Source of the DNA: DASPOJ01 sp050014395
GTDB lineage: Bacteria > Acidobacteriota > Terriglobia > Acidiferrales > UBA7541
DNA length: 64,000 nt
Assembly (NCBI GenBank): GCA_050014395.1
Contig: JBEKDK010000005.1
Coordinates: 42,788-106,787 of the forward strand
Reading direction: 5' to 3'
Shown: positions 34,246 to 43,158 of the stretch, piece by piece
Numbering within the stretch: position 1 is the stretch's first letter
Layout of the letters: each line of letters starts with the position of its first letter
Program-made: the position numbers and the translations under genes
The notes under the pieces: model-generated
The model's input: only the letters and a program-made list of their open reading frames with translations
The model's database searches: none
What the model was told of the DNA's origin: nothing

Positions 34246-34271
34246 CCCGGTGTGCTCCGCGGCGGGGCGCG

Positions 34272-35360
34272 TCACAGGATCGTCAGCAGGCGCTGCAGCC
34301 AGCTCTGCTGCGAAGGGGGCGGAGGCAGCAGGACGGTGGCGGTCATGCCGGTGAAGATTCGCCGGCCGGGATTCGGCAATGTGACCTTGACGGCGAAAGT
34401 CTTGATGTCGCGCTTGGTGCGGCTGACGTCGCGCTGCGTGGCGTAATCGTTTTCAGCGGCTTTGTAAAAGACCGTTCCTTCGGTTTCTTCGCCCGAGGGC
34501 ACTTGAATCTTCAGCTTCTGCCCAAACTGAATGTCGTCCTCGTAAGTTTCTTCGACATCGGCCTCAACCCAAAGGTGGTCGATATCGACCACGGTGACAA
34601 TCGGCGCGCCCACTTGCACCACTTCTCCCTGCAACGCAGCGCGCACGGACACGACTCCATCGAGCGGAGAGTATATTTTTGTGTATCCCAACTGCGTTTG
34701 CGCCTGCGTCACTTGGTCGTGCGCCTGGACCAATTGCGCCTGCGTCGTCACCAAATCGCTTCGCTGCACGTTCATTTGCTGACGATTGGCCTGCGCCTCG
34801 GCCAGCGCGCCTTCCGCGGCTTTCACCTGCGCTTCGGCGGCTTTCTCGGCGGCCTGCGCCGCGCGGTAGGCGGATTCGGCTGCGTCGCGATCCTGCGCCG
34901 CGAGCGCCCCGCCCTTGAACAATCCCTCGTCGCGTTCGTAGGTCACCTGATCGAGCGACAAATTCGCCTTGGCTTGATCCAATTGCGCCTGCGCTGAGGC
35001 CAGCGTCGCCTCCGCTTGTTGCACGGCGGCGGTGGTTTGCGCATCAGTCATGCTCAGCGTGGCGTGCGACGTGGTCACCTTCGCGTCCAGCGCAGCGGCA
35101 TTGGCCTGGGCGGCAGCCAGTTGCGCTTGCAGATCGGTCGGGTCGAGTTCGGCGATCAATTGACCTTGCTTGACGTCGGAGCCTTCATCCACGTAGAGAT
35201 GCGCCAGGCGTCCGGCGACCTGCGGGCTGACAATCACTTCATTGGCGGTGACGATGCCGATCAGCGGAATGTCGTGTGAATGCGGCGTCGTGGTCGCGTA
35301 GACGACGACGGCGACGAGAAACAGCACGCTCAGGAATATCCAGAACCGCGAGCCTTTCAT
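34272..35360 (-). CDS. HlyD-family membrane fusion protein
   Basis: The 362-residue protein has an N-terminal anchor (FWIFLSVLFLVAVVVYATTT) and the biotinyl-lipoyl-like half QVAGRLAHLYVDEGSDVKQGQL. A long Ala/Gln-rich coiled-coil hairpin (about 70-230) and a beta-barrel with GVVSVRAALQGEVVQVG and VEADVEETYEDDIQFG follow. It resembles EmrA/YbhG periplasmic adaptors. It is the first gene of the efflux operon and abuts the ATPase gene. Confidence 0.93.
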   Translation of the reverse strand: MKGSRFWIFLSVLFLVAVVVYATTTPHSHDIPLIGIVTANEVIVSPQVAGRLAHLYVDEGSDVKQGQLIAELDPTDLQAQLAAAQANAAALDAKVTTSHATLSMTDAQTTAAVQQAEATLASAQAQLDQAKANLSLDQVTYERDEGLFKGGALAAQDRDAAESAYRAAQAAEKAAEAQVKAAEGALAEAQANRQQMNVQRSDLVTTQAQLVQAHDQVTQAQTQLGYTKIYSPLDGVVSVRAALQGEVVQVGAPIVTVVDIDHLWVEADVEETYEDDIQFGQKLKIQVPSGEETEGTVFYKAAENDYATQRDVSRTKRDIKTFAVKVTLPNPGRRIFTGMTATVLLPPPPSQQSWLQRLLTIL

Positions 35361-35536
35361 TTCGTCCTCACCGAGGGCTGCAATTGCCCGTATTTCATTA
35401 ATTGAATATCAAAGTTCCGCGCCGCCGTTCGCCGCTCGGCGAGCAAATATGAGTTGTTAAGGGTAACGCGGGGTCGCAGCGCCGGTCAAACAGGCGGACA
35501 CGGCTCGCTGATAGGGCCGCGAATCGAAATCCCGGG

Positions 35537-36688
35537 CTATTTTTCGGGCAGCTCGCCCGAAGAAGATGGCGAAGATGAGGCGGCCGGCAACTCAATCGTG
35601 AATTTCGTTCGCTGCTTTTCGCGGTGCTGAGCGAGCGCCAACTCGATCAGTTCGTCAAGCAGCGCGCGATAAGAAAGCCCTGAAGCTTCCCAAAGTTTCG
35701 GATACATGCTGATGGATGTGAAGCCGGGGATGGTGTTGAGTTCGTTCAGGTAGATGCGGCCCGTCCCGCGTTCCAGGAAGAAATCCACGCGCGCCATGCC
35801 CAGTGCCTCGACGGCGTGAAATGCGCGGACGGCCAAATCCTGGAATCGCCGCACCTGCGCCTTCGAGAGTTTTGCGGGGATGATCAGGCGCGTGCCTTCT
35901 TCCAGATACTTCGCTTCGTAATCGTAAAATTCGCGGTGCGGCACGATTTCGCCCGGCACTGAAGCGCGCGCCTGTTCGTTGCCCAGAACCGAAAGCTCGA
36001 TCTCACGGCCGCGAATCGTGCGCTCGATCACGATCTTCTGCGCGAACTCCCCGGCCAGCGCCATCGCCTGCTCGAGTTCGGCCGCATTGTGCGCCTTCGT
36101 CATTCCCACGGAACTGCCGAGCGTCGCCGGCTTCACGAAAACGGGGTAGCGAAATTGCTTTTCGATTTCGCGGCGCACCGCACGCGGTTCGCTTTCCCAT
36201 CGCGCGCGCGAAACGGCCAGGAATGCGCCCACCGGCAGCTTGGCCTGCAGAAACAATCGCTTCTGCATGTCTTTATCCATGCCCACGGCGGAGCCGATCA
36301 CGCCCGATCCGACGTACGGCAAATCGGCCAGTTCGAGCAAGCCCTGCACCGTGCCATCTTCGCCGTAAGTGCCGTGCAGCACGGGGAAAACCACGTCAAC
36401 GCGCAACGCCGGCGATCGATCTTCATCCATCGGCACGAGCGCGCCAACGTTCGGGTCCGCGCCCAGCAGCACCCGCTGCCCGCTGCGCAGCACGTCGGGC
36501 AGCAGTTTCTGCGCCGAGGAGCCGGCCAGCCATCGCCCGTCTTTCGTGATACCGATCGGCACAATCTCGTAGCGCCCGGGATCGAGAGCCGCGATCACCG
36601 ACGCCGCCGATTGCAGCGAAACTTCGTGCTCGCCCGAGCGCCCGCCGAACAGCACGCCCACGCGCAATCTCTTCTTCACCACGCTCAT
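35537..36688 (-). CDS. ddl: D-alanine--D-alanine ligase
   Basis: Ddl makes the D-Ala-D-Ala dipeptide for peptidoglycan. The 383-residue ATP-grasp protein has the N-terminal VGVLFGGRSGEHEVSLQSA, the ATP-loop region KPATLGSSVGMTKAHN, and the late ELNTIPGFTSISMYPKLWEA. The last 30 residues are a Ser-rich tail. The gene lies 41 bases downstream of arginase on the same strand. Confidence 0.96.
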   Translation of the reverse strand: MSVVKKRLRVGVLFGGRSGEHEVSLQSAASVIAALDPGRYEIVPIGITKDGRWLAGSSAQKLLPDVLRSGQRVLLGADPNVGALVPMDEDRSPALRVDVVFPVLHGTYGEDGTVQGLLELADLPYVGSGVIGSAVGMDKDMQKRLFLQAKLPVGAFLAVSRARWESEPRAVRREIEKQFRYPVFVKPATLGSSVGMTKAHNAAELEQAMALAGEFAQKIVIERTIRGREIELSVLGNEQARASVPGEIVPHREFYDYEAKYLEEGTRLIIPAKLSKAQVRRFQDLAVRAFHAVEALGMARVDFFLERGTGRIYLNELNTIPGFTSISMYPKLWEASGLSYRALLDELIELALAQHREKQRTKFTIELPAASSSPSSSGELPEK

Positions 36689-36729
36689 TTTGTTTGGTGC
36701 TCCGTCCGCCGCGTTCTCAGTGCGTAGCG

Positions 36730-37641
36730 CTACAGAATTTTCTTGCCGAGTCCGGATAGAATCAGCTCCACCGCCAGCAGCGCGGTTTTGTTGTGCTCGT
36801 CAATCACCGGATTGATCTCCACTACTTCCAGCGAAACCATCGCCTCGCTATCCGCGATCATTTCCAGCGCCAGATGCGCTTCGCGATACGTCACGCCGCC
36901 CTGCACCGGCGTGCCCACGCCGGGCGCGTCTGACGGATCGACGAAATCCAAATCCAGGCTGACGACGGCGCCGGCCGCATCGTCGGTGGCGAAGCGAATC
37001 GCGTCCGTCATCACTTCGCGCATGCCGCGCTCGTCGACGTCGCGCATCGTGAACGCGTGCACGCCGGTATCCTTGATCAGTCGCCGCTCTTTTGCGTCCA
37101 GCTCGCGCACGCCGACCAGCACAACGTTGTGCGGCTCAACTTTGGGTTTGAAGCCGCCGAGATCCACAAGTTCGGCCGGGCCGTAGCCCATCAGCGCCGC
37201 CAGCGGCATGCCGTGAACGTTTCCTGAAGGCGAGCCCTCCGGCGTGTTCATATCGCCGTGCGCATCCAGCCAGATATATCCGACGCGCCTGCCCTGCTTG
37301 CGAAAGAAACTCGCCGCGCCGGTTCCCGAGCCCGCCGCAATCGAATGATCTCCGCCGAGCACGATCGGAAGACAACCCTCGGCCAGCGAGTTCTCCGTGA
37401 TTTCCGCGAGGCCACTGCAGGTCTCCGCGATTTCGTGCAAATACTTGGCACGCTTCTCGCCGAATGGCTGCTCTTCGGCCTGCTTCACCGCGACGTTCCC
37501 GATGTCCTCCACCGAATATCCCAGTTGTTTCAATCGGCTCAGCAAGCCGGCCACGCGCAGCGCTGAAGGACCCATGTCCACGCCGCGGCGGCTTTGGCCC
37601 AGGTCCATCGGCACTCCGATGATGCGAATTTTCTGTGGCAT
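36730..37641 (-). CDS. rocF: Arginase
   Basis: The 303-residue manganese enzyme hydrolyses arginine to ornithine and urea. The three metal blocks are visible: GGDHSIAAGS, WLDAHGDMNTPEGSPSGNVHG and SLDLDFVDPSDAPGVGTPV. The start MPQKIRIIGVPMDLGQSRRGVD (first 20 matched in the family) fits arginases more than agmatinases. It sits between asnS and ddl, all on the minus strand. Confidence 0.95.
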   Translation of the reverse strand: MPQKIRIIGVPMDLGQSRRGVDMGPSALRVAGLLSRLKQLGYSVEDIGNVAVKQAEEQPFGEKRAKYLHEIAETCSGLAEITENSLAEGCLPIVLGGDHSIAAGSGTGAASFFRKQGRRVGYIWLDAHGDMNTPEGSPSGNVHGMPLAALMGYGPAELVDLGGFKPKVEPHNVVLVGVRELDAKERRLIKDTGVHAFTMRDVDERGMREVMTDAIRFATDDAAGAVVSLDLDFVDPSDAPGVGTPVQGGVTYREAHLALEMIADSEAMVSLEVVEINPVIDEHNKTALLAVELILSGLGKKIL

Positions 37642-37671
37642 GGTGTCGCTCCAGCGCGCTTGTGTGGCCCG

Positions 37672-38973
37672 CTAAGGATAGACGCGATAAATCATGCGTG
37701 GAAAGGGGATCACTTCGCGGATGTGCTCCGTACCGCAAATCCACGCGACGGTGCGTTCCAGGCCCAATCCGAAGCCCGCGTGCGGGACGCCACCATAGCG
37801 GCGCAGATCGATGTACCAGCCGAACGCGTCCTCGGGCAGATTGCTCTCGCGCAGGCGTTTCAGCAAGAGTTCGTAGTCCGCGATGCGCTCGCCGCCGCCG
37901 ATGATTTCGCCGTAGCCTTCCGGCGCCAGCACGTCGAAGCCCAGCGCCAGCTCCGGCCGCGCCGCGTCGGGCTGCATGTAGAATGCTTTAATCGCCGCGG
38001 GGTAGCGATGAATCATCACCGGCCGGTCGTAGCTGCTCGAAAGCACAGTCTCTTCGTCGCCGCCGAAATCGTCGCCCCACTTCACCGGCTTGCCGTTTTT
38101 TTGCAGAATTTCGATGGCTTCGTCGTAGCTGATGCGCGGAAACGGCGGGTGCACCGCGGCCAGCTTGGCGACGTCGCGCTTCAGCACATCTAGTTCGCGC
38201 GGGCGCCGCGCCACCACGGACTGCACCATGTGGCTCACCAGCCCTTCGCCCAGCGCCATCATGTCTTCCAGGTGCGCATACGCGGCTTCGGGCTCGAGCA
38301 TCCAGAATTCGGTCAAGTGACGCCGCGTCTTGGATTTTTCGGCGCGAAACGTCGGCCCGAAGCAATAGACTTTCCCGAGCGCCATCGCCGTGGCTTCCAT
38401 GTAGAGCTGCCCCGATTGCGTCAGGTAAGCTTTTTCGTCGTCGAGATAATCCACCTCGAAAAGCGTGGTCGTGCCTTCGCACGCCGCCGGAGTGAAGATC
38501 GGCGCGTCGGTCAGCGTGTAGCCTTGCCCATCCATATATTCGCGCGCGGCGCGGATGGCTTCAGCGCGAATGCGCAGAATCGCCGCCTGCCGCGGCGTGC
38601 GAATCCACAGGTGCCGGCGGTCCAGTAGAAAATCCACGCCGTGCTCTTTCAATTGAATCGGGTACGGCTCGTCGTCCGGGACGCGGCTCACGACTTCAAT
38701 CTGCGTCACGCCTAGCTCGAAGCCGCCGGGCGCGCGATCCTCCGCCCGCACTGTGCCTGTGGCGATCACGCTCGATTCCTGCGGCAAGCCGCGCAGCGCT
38801 TCAAACGCCGCCGGCTGCTCTTTCTGCGAGACAACGCCCTGCATCAATCCCGTGCCGTCGCGAAAAATCGGGAAGAGCAGTTTGCCCGATTCGCGCATGT
38901 TGTAAAGCCAGCCGCGGATCGTGATTTCCTGTCCTGCGAAGCGGCCGGCGTTTTCGATGGTCACAATCGGCAT
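37672..38973 (-). CDS. asnS: Asparagine--tRNA ligase
   Basis: The 433-residue class IIb synthetase attaches asparagine to its tRNA. The anticodon-binding OB fold is at 1-~105 (ITIRGWLYNMRESGKLLFPI). The catalytic core has motif 2 FGPTFRAEKSKTRRHLTEFW and motif 3 GFGLGLERTVAWICG. The pattern fits AsnS, not AspS (no long GAD insertion). The ATG at 38973 (MPIVTIENAGRFAGQEI) is chosen over an earlier in-frame start that would run into the neighbouring gene. Confidence 0.94.
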   Translation of the reverse strand: MPIVTIENAGRFAGQEITIRGWLYNMRESGKLLFPIFRDGTGLMQGVVSQKEQPAAFEALRGLPQESSVIATGTVRAEDRAPGGFELGVTQIEVVSRVPDDEPYPIQLKEHGVDFLLDRRHLWIRTPRQAAILRIRAEAIRAAREYMDGQGYTLTDAPIFTPAACEGTTTLFEVDYLDDEKAYLTQSGQLYMEATAMALGKVYCFGPTFRAEKSKTRRHLTEFWMLEPEAAYAHLEDMMALGEGLVSHMVQSVVARRPRELDVLKRDVAKLAAVHPPFPRISYDEAIEILQKNGKPVKWGDDFGGDEETVLSSSYDRPVMIHRYPAAIKAFYMQPDAARPELALGFDVLAPEGYGEIIGGGERIADYELLLKRLRESNLPEDAFGWYIDLRRYGGVPHAGFGLGLERTVAWICGTEHIREVIPFPRMIYRVYP

Positions 38974-38986
38974 AATTCGATTTTCC

Positions 38987-39838
38987 TTAAGCCCGCGCGG
39001 GTTGCGTCTGCTCCAAACGGTCGAGCGCGCCGCGCGCCGCTTCCAGCAAGGCGGCAGGCTCCGGCAGATCGGCGCCAAACGCTTGCCCCGGCGCGCGCAA
39101 TTCGAGCACTAGCGGCGTGTCGTGTGGCAACGCAGCGAGCGCATCGGGCCAATCGATCGTGCCCTCAAACGGTGCAAGATGTTCGTCCTTATCGCCGTGA
39201 TTGTCGTGGATGTGCGCGGTCACGACGCGCTCGCGCATCGATTCGAGCGCAACCGCGATGCCTCCGCCCATGTGCGCGTGGCCCGCGTCGAGGCAAAATC
39301 GCACGTCGGTCAATCGCGTATCGTCCAGAAACCGCCGCAGGTTCGCAGGCGTAGCCAGTTCGCCGGGCGTATTTTCCAGTGCGATCGTCACCCCCCGCTG
39401 CTTCGCGAAGAGCGCCAGGTGCTCGACCGAATTGAATGCCGCTTCCCAGCGCCGCGGCTCGTCGGGCTCGCGTGAACCGCCCACGTGCAGCACGAGGAAT
39501 CGAAACGGCACGCGTTCGGCAACGTCAAGCGCGCGCTTAATCTCATCGACGGCTTCAAGGCGCCGCACCCGTTCCGGGTCGGAAATCGAAAGTGGCGAGC
39601 CGCTCTCGCGCGATGGGCCCTGATCGCGCTCGGTCGGCGCGTGGACCGAGTGCAGCGCCACTCCGTGCGCATCCAAGCCCGCGCCGAGAGCGCGAATCTC
39701 GCTGGACGATTGATAATCGAAATGCCCGCGTGCGCAGAACACTTCGATCGCCGCGAAGCCCGCCTGCGCCGTGGCTTCGATAATCGGCGAGCCCAGCTTG
39801 CGCCGGACAAATAGATAGGTCGAAAGGATGCGTTGCAT
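38987..39838 (-). CDS. Sugar-phosphate isomerase/epimerase-like TIM-barrel protein
   Basis: The 283-residue protein belongs to the xylose-isomerase-like AP-endonuclease-2 superfamily. Its metal-site pattern is visible in GVTIALENTPGEL (Glu), RFCLDAGHAHMGGG (Asp/His) and VVTAHIHDNHGDKDEHL (His). The likely reaction is isomerisation or epimerisation of a sugar; substrate unknown. The ATG at 39838 is used; a TTG two codons upstream is possible. It lies 13 bases upstream of asnS on the same strand. Confidence 0.85.
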   Translation of the reverse strand: MQRILSTYLFVRRKLGSPIIEATAQAGFAAIEVFCARGHFDYQSSSEIRALGAGLDAHGVALHSVHAPTERDQGPSRESGSPLSISDPERVRRLEAVDEIKRALDVAERVPFRFLVLHVGGSREPDEPRRWEAAFNSVEHLALFAKQRGVTIALENTPGELATPANLRRFLDDTRLTDVRFCLDAGHAHMGGGIAVALESMRERVVTAHIHDNHGDKDEHLAPFEGTIDWPDALAALPHDTPLVLELRAPGQAFGADLPEPAALLEAARGALDRLEQTQPARA

Positions 39839-40029
39839 GGACAATTCAGTTCTAACACGTTGTTGTTCTGCATCAAAGGCCAGAGCGCGTCAAACGGCGC
39901 CGCGCAAGCCCTGGCACGCCCCGGGGGCATGGCAACAGTCGTCGAGACTTTGAAACTTTCTTCCCCTTGCATTTCGAGGCCATCACGCTAATGTTTCGGG
40001 TGAGCCAAACTTGAAAATGGAAATCCTGA

Positions 40030-40788
40030 ATGACGATGAATAAGATCGCGTGCGTCGTCTTGCCCACCTATAACGAGGCGGAAAACGTCAGGGTTGTAAT
40101 CCCCCGAATTTTCGAACAAGCGATCGAAATTCCCACTCACGTATTGCACGTAGTTGTGGTGGACGACAATTCGCCCGATGGCACCGCCGCTGCTGTCCGC
40201 GAATTCATGAAGACTTTTCCCAATCTACATTTATCGACCGGCGAGAAAAAGGGGCTCGGCGAAGCCTACAAAAGAGGTATGGCCCACGCCATGAAGGAGC
40301 TTCACCCCGACCTCGTTTTTGAAATGGACGCGGATCTTCAGCATGACCCGCGGCTTCTTCCTCGCTTTGTGACCTTGGCGAACAGCGGTTTCAGCCTCGT
40401 GATCGGCTCGCGATTCGCTCCCGGTGGCGCAACTCCTAACTTCCCGTGGTACCGCAGACTCATCAGTGTCACCGGAACTTGGCTGGTGCGCTGGTTCGGG
40501 GGTTTATCGGCGCTGACGGATTGCACGTCGGGCTATCGTTGCATCAGGGCTGACGTCCTCTCGAAATGCGACGTGCAGGGCCTCGCCAGCCGGGGATATT
40601 CGTTTCAGTCGGCTTTGCTCTGTGACCTGATACGCAATGGCGCCAGCGTGATCGAGGTTCCGATCGTCTTCCAGGAGCGCACGCACGGGAAATCCAAACT
40701 TTCATTTCGAGATCAAATCGAGTTCGTCACCAACCTGTTCAGGCTGCGTATCGCGCGGCCGGCGGCCTCGTTGAGGCGCAATCCGTGA
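40030..40788 (+). CDS. GT2 glycosyltransferase, polyprenol-monophosphomannose synthase-like
   Basis: The 252-residue protein aligns with DPM1-like synthases that move mannose or glucose from a nucleotide sugar to polyprenyl phosphate. Motifs are VVLPTYNEAENVRVV, VVVDDNSPDGTAA, FEMDADLQHDP (DxD) and SGYRCIRADVL. The C-terminal GKSKLSFRDQIEFV is typical and no C-terminal membrane helices follow. It could supply a lipid-linked sugar to membrane transferases such as the TPR protein just downstream (inference). Confidence 0.92.
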   Translation: MTMNKIACVVLPTYNEAENVRVVIPRIFEQAIEIPTHVLHVVVVDDNSPDGTAAAVREFMKTFPNLHLSTGEKKGLGEAYKRGMAHAMKELHPDLVFEMDADLQHDPRLLPRFVTLANSGFSLVIGSRFAPGGATPNFPWYRRLISVTGTWLVRWFGGLSALTDCTSGYRCIRADVLSKCDVQGLASRGYSFQSALLCDLIRNGASVIEVPIVFQERTHGKSKLSFRDQIEFVTNLFRLRIARPAASLRRNP

Positions 40789-40900
40789 TCGTGAGGTTGA
40801 AACCGCGCGCGCGGCTTCGCAAACATATTTGGCGGCATCATCGTTGCACGAACAACCATCCTCGATCTGACGTAACAACAATGCGTTAGAATGACCTCCG

Positions 40901-43105
40901 ATGTCTCGCCGCCGAAATTCTCGCGCCAAGAATAAAGCCGCAGCGCCGCCGGCGCCGGTCACACCGGAAGCACCTGCACGACCGCGCCGATGGTGGCCTG
41001 TGCTGATTCTGCTTGGCGTTTCGCTTGCCGTGTATGCCAATTCCGTGCGCAACGGATTCGTGGCCGATGACGATGTGCAGATTCTCCGGAACACCGTCGC
41101 GAAGGATTCCGGTTCTGTCCCCGAAAATTCCAGCACCGACGCTTATGGATTCGCGGGCGACCAATCCAGCAACTATTACCGCCCGGTGCAGCTCGCCGTT
41201 TACGCCGCCGAATACGCGGTTTACGGCGTTCGCCCGTGGGCTTGGCATTTGCTGGGCGTGTGCGTGAATGCCGGCGCGATCGCCGCGGCATATTTTCTGC
41301 TTCTCGGCCTCGCGGACCCGGAGCTGGCGTTTTGGGCTTGTCTGTTCTTTGCGCTCCATCCCATGCACGTCGAAGCGGTCGCTTGGGTCGCGTCGCTGCC
41401 CGATCAACTCTGCGCGTTGCTGCTGTTTCTGGCGATGCTGGCGTATCACCACGCCCGCTCGCGCGCCTTCGCCCGCGCCTGGTGGTTGTACGCTCTGAGT
41501 GTGGCGGCGTTCTTCGCAGCAACTTTGACGAAAGAAACCGCGCTTTTGTTCCCGTTCGTGCTTGTTGCCTATGAATTCTTCTACCGGCGGCGGCCCTTGC
41601 TGCGGCTTTGGGAGGCGTGGCCGAGCATTGCGCCGTTTGCGGTAGCCTTCGGCATTTATTTCGGCCTTCGCTGGCAGGCCTTGGGCGCGTTCGCGCCGAG
41701 TTCGGACTCGTTTCTTCACCTCGGCCCCGGGCAACTCGCGTTCGCCATTCCCGTAGTGGTTGCACGATACGTTGGAAAGTTGCTGCTGCCTTTGCACTTC
41801 AACTTTTTTTATCTCAGCCCGCCCACCGTGGTGCTAAATAGAGCCTCCGCGGCGGCCATTCTCCTGCTGGCGCTGCTGGTGGCGTTGCCATTCTTATTGC
41901 GCGCGAAACAACCGTTGCTGGCGTTCGGTCTCGCGTGGTTTCTCTTAATCCTTGCGCCCGCTTTGGATCTCAACGCGATTGGCGAGAACTATTTCACCGA
42001 GCGCTACCTGTATATTCCATCGTTTGGCTTTGCCATTTTCGCCGGCTGGGCTTGGCTGTGGTTGCTTCGGAGAACGCGCGCCGGCCCGTCTCGCTGGGCC
42101 GCTTGGGTCGCGCTGGCGCTGGTGCTCGCGTTCTGCGTTGTGCAGATCGAGCGTCGAATCCCGGTATTGCACGACGATCTGAGTTTGTACCAAGCCACGG
42201 CGCTGGCGTCTCCCAATTCCGCGCGCGTGCAAGCCGGATTAGCCGTGACGTACGAGCAGGCTGGAAATCTTCCCGAGGCGATTGAGTACGGTCTTCGGGC
42301 GGTGGCGATCAATCCCGCTTATGGCAGCGCGCAATTTAATCTGGGGAATTCGCTGGTTGAATCGGGCCGCAGCGCGGACGGGATCGAGCACCTCAAAATC
42401 GCGCTCGCTCTGAAGCCCGGCGACGTGCTGACTTTGCGGAGCCTGGCCAACGCGTATGTCGGCCAGCGCCAATGGGCCTACGCCGAACTATCCTACCGCC
42501 GCGCGGCGCAATTGGATCCGGACCATGCGTTTTACTATCAGCACTTCATCGACAATCTGGTTCGCGCCGAAAAGATTCAGGCGCAAATCCCATCGTTGCG
42601 CAAGCAGGCCGAGCGCGATCCCAAATCTGTCGCCGATTGGAATTTATTGGGTCACGCGTACGCGACGCTGCTCGATTGGGACAACGCTGTCGCCTGCTTC
42701 CAGCATATTCTGAAGCTCCAGCCGGCGCCGGGCGATCCTGCCGTTCTGGCCGACCTAGCCACTTCCGAGCAGCAAAAGGGAGATTACGCTCAAGCAATCA
42801 CCGCGTATCAGGAAGTCCTCAGCCTCCAGCCGCAGAACAGTTCCGTGCGCGCGGCCCTCGCCACCGCGCTGTATTTTGCGGGCCGCGTGGATGAATCCAT
42901 CGCGCAGTTGCAACAAGTCCTCCGTGCCGACCCCACATGGCAGCACGCGGATGACGTTCACGCAGCCTTGGGCCTCGATTACGAGAAGCAGTCCAATTGG
43001 TCCGCCGCCGCGGCCGAATATGAACAGGCGCTCAACCTAAATCCGCAGCAACGGATGGCGCAGCAGCGCTTGCCAGTGGTCCGCGCACACCTGCCCGCGA
43101 ACTAA
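40901..43105 (+). CDS. TPR-repeat integral membrane protein (TMTC/ArnT-like fold)
   Basis: The first ~430 residues contain about 10-11 membrane helices and a lumenal loop typical of GT-C/TMTC-type proteins (e.g. VRNGFVADDDVQILRN, FFALHPMHVEAVAWVASLPD, NYFTERYLYIPSFGFAIFA). The rest (about 440-734) is a string of TPR repeats such as AQFNLGNSLVESGRSADGIE. Such proteins are predicted O-mannosyltransferase-like enzymes in the envelope; bacterial function is unproven. Position after a DPM1-like gene fits a lipid-linked-sugar-dependent transferase. Confidence 0.85.
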   Translation: MSRRRNSRAKNKAAAPPAPVTPEAPARPRRWWPVLILLGVSLAVYANSVRNGFVADDDVQILRNTVAKDSGSVPENSSTDAYGFAGDQSSNYYRPVQLAVYAAEYAVYGVRPWAWHLLGVCVNAGAIAAAYFLLLGLADPELAFWACLFFALHPMHVEAVAWVASLPDQLCALLLFLAMLAYHHARSRAFARAWWLYALSVAAFFAATLTKETALLFPFVLVAYEFFYRRRPLLRLWEAWPSIAPFAVAFGIYFGLRWQALGAFAPSSDSFLHLGPGQLAFAIPVVVARYVGKLLLPLHFNFFYLSPPTVVLNRASAAAILLLALLVALPFLLRAKQPLLAFGLAWFLLILAPALDLNAIGENYFTERYLYIPSFGFAIFAGWAWLWLLRRTRAGPSRWAAWVALALVLAFCVVQIERRIPVLHDDLSLYQATALASPNSARVQAGLAVTYEQAGNLPEAIEYGLRAVAINPAYGSAQFNLGNSLVESGRSADGIEHLKIALALKPGDVLTLRSLANAYVGQRQWAYAELSYRRAAQLDPDHAFYYQHFIDNLVRAEKIQAQIPSLRKQAERDPKSVADWNLLGHAYATLLDWDNAVACFQHILKLQPAPGDPAVLADLATSEQQKGDYAQAITAYQEVLSLQPQNSSVRAALATALYFAGRVDESIAQLQQVLRADPTWQHADDVHAALGLDYEKQSNWSAAAAEYEQALNLNPQQRMAQQRLPVVRAHLPAN

Positions 43106-43158
43106 GTTGCGGCAAATTTGATTCGCAATCGGGTTGAATCGAAGCTGCCGCGCTGCGC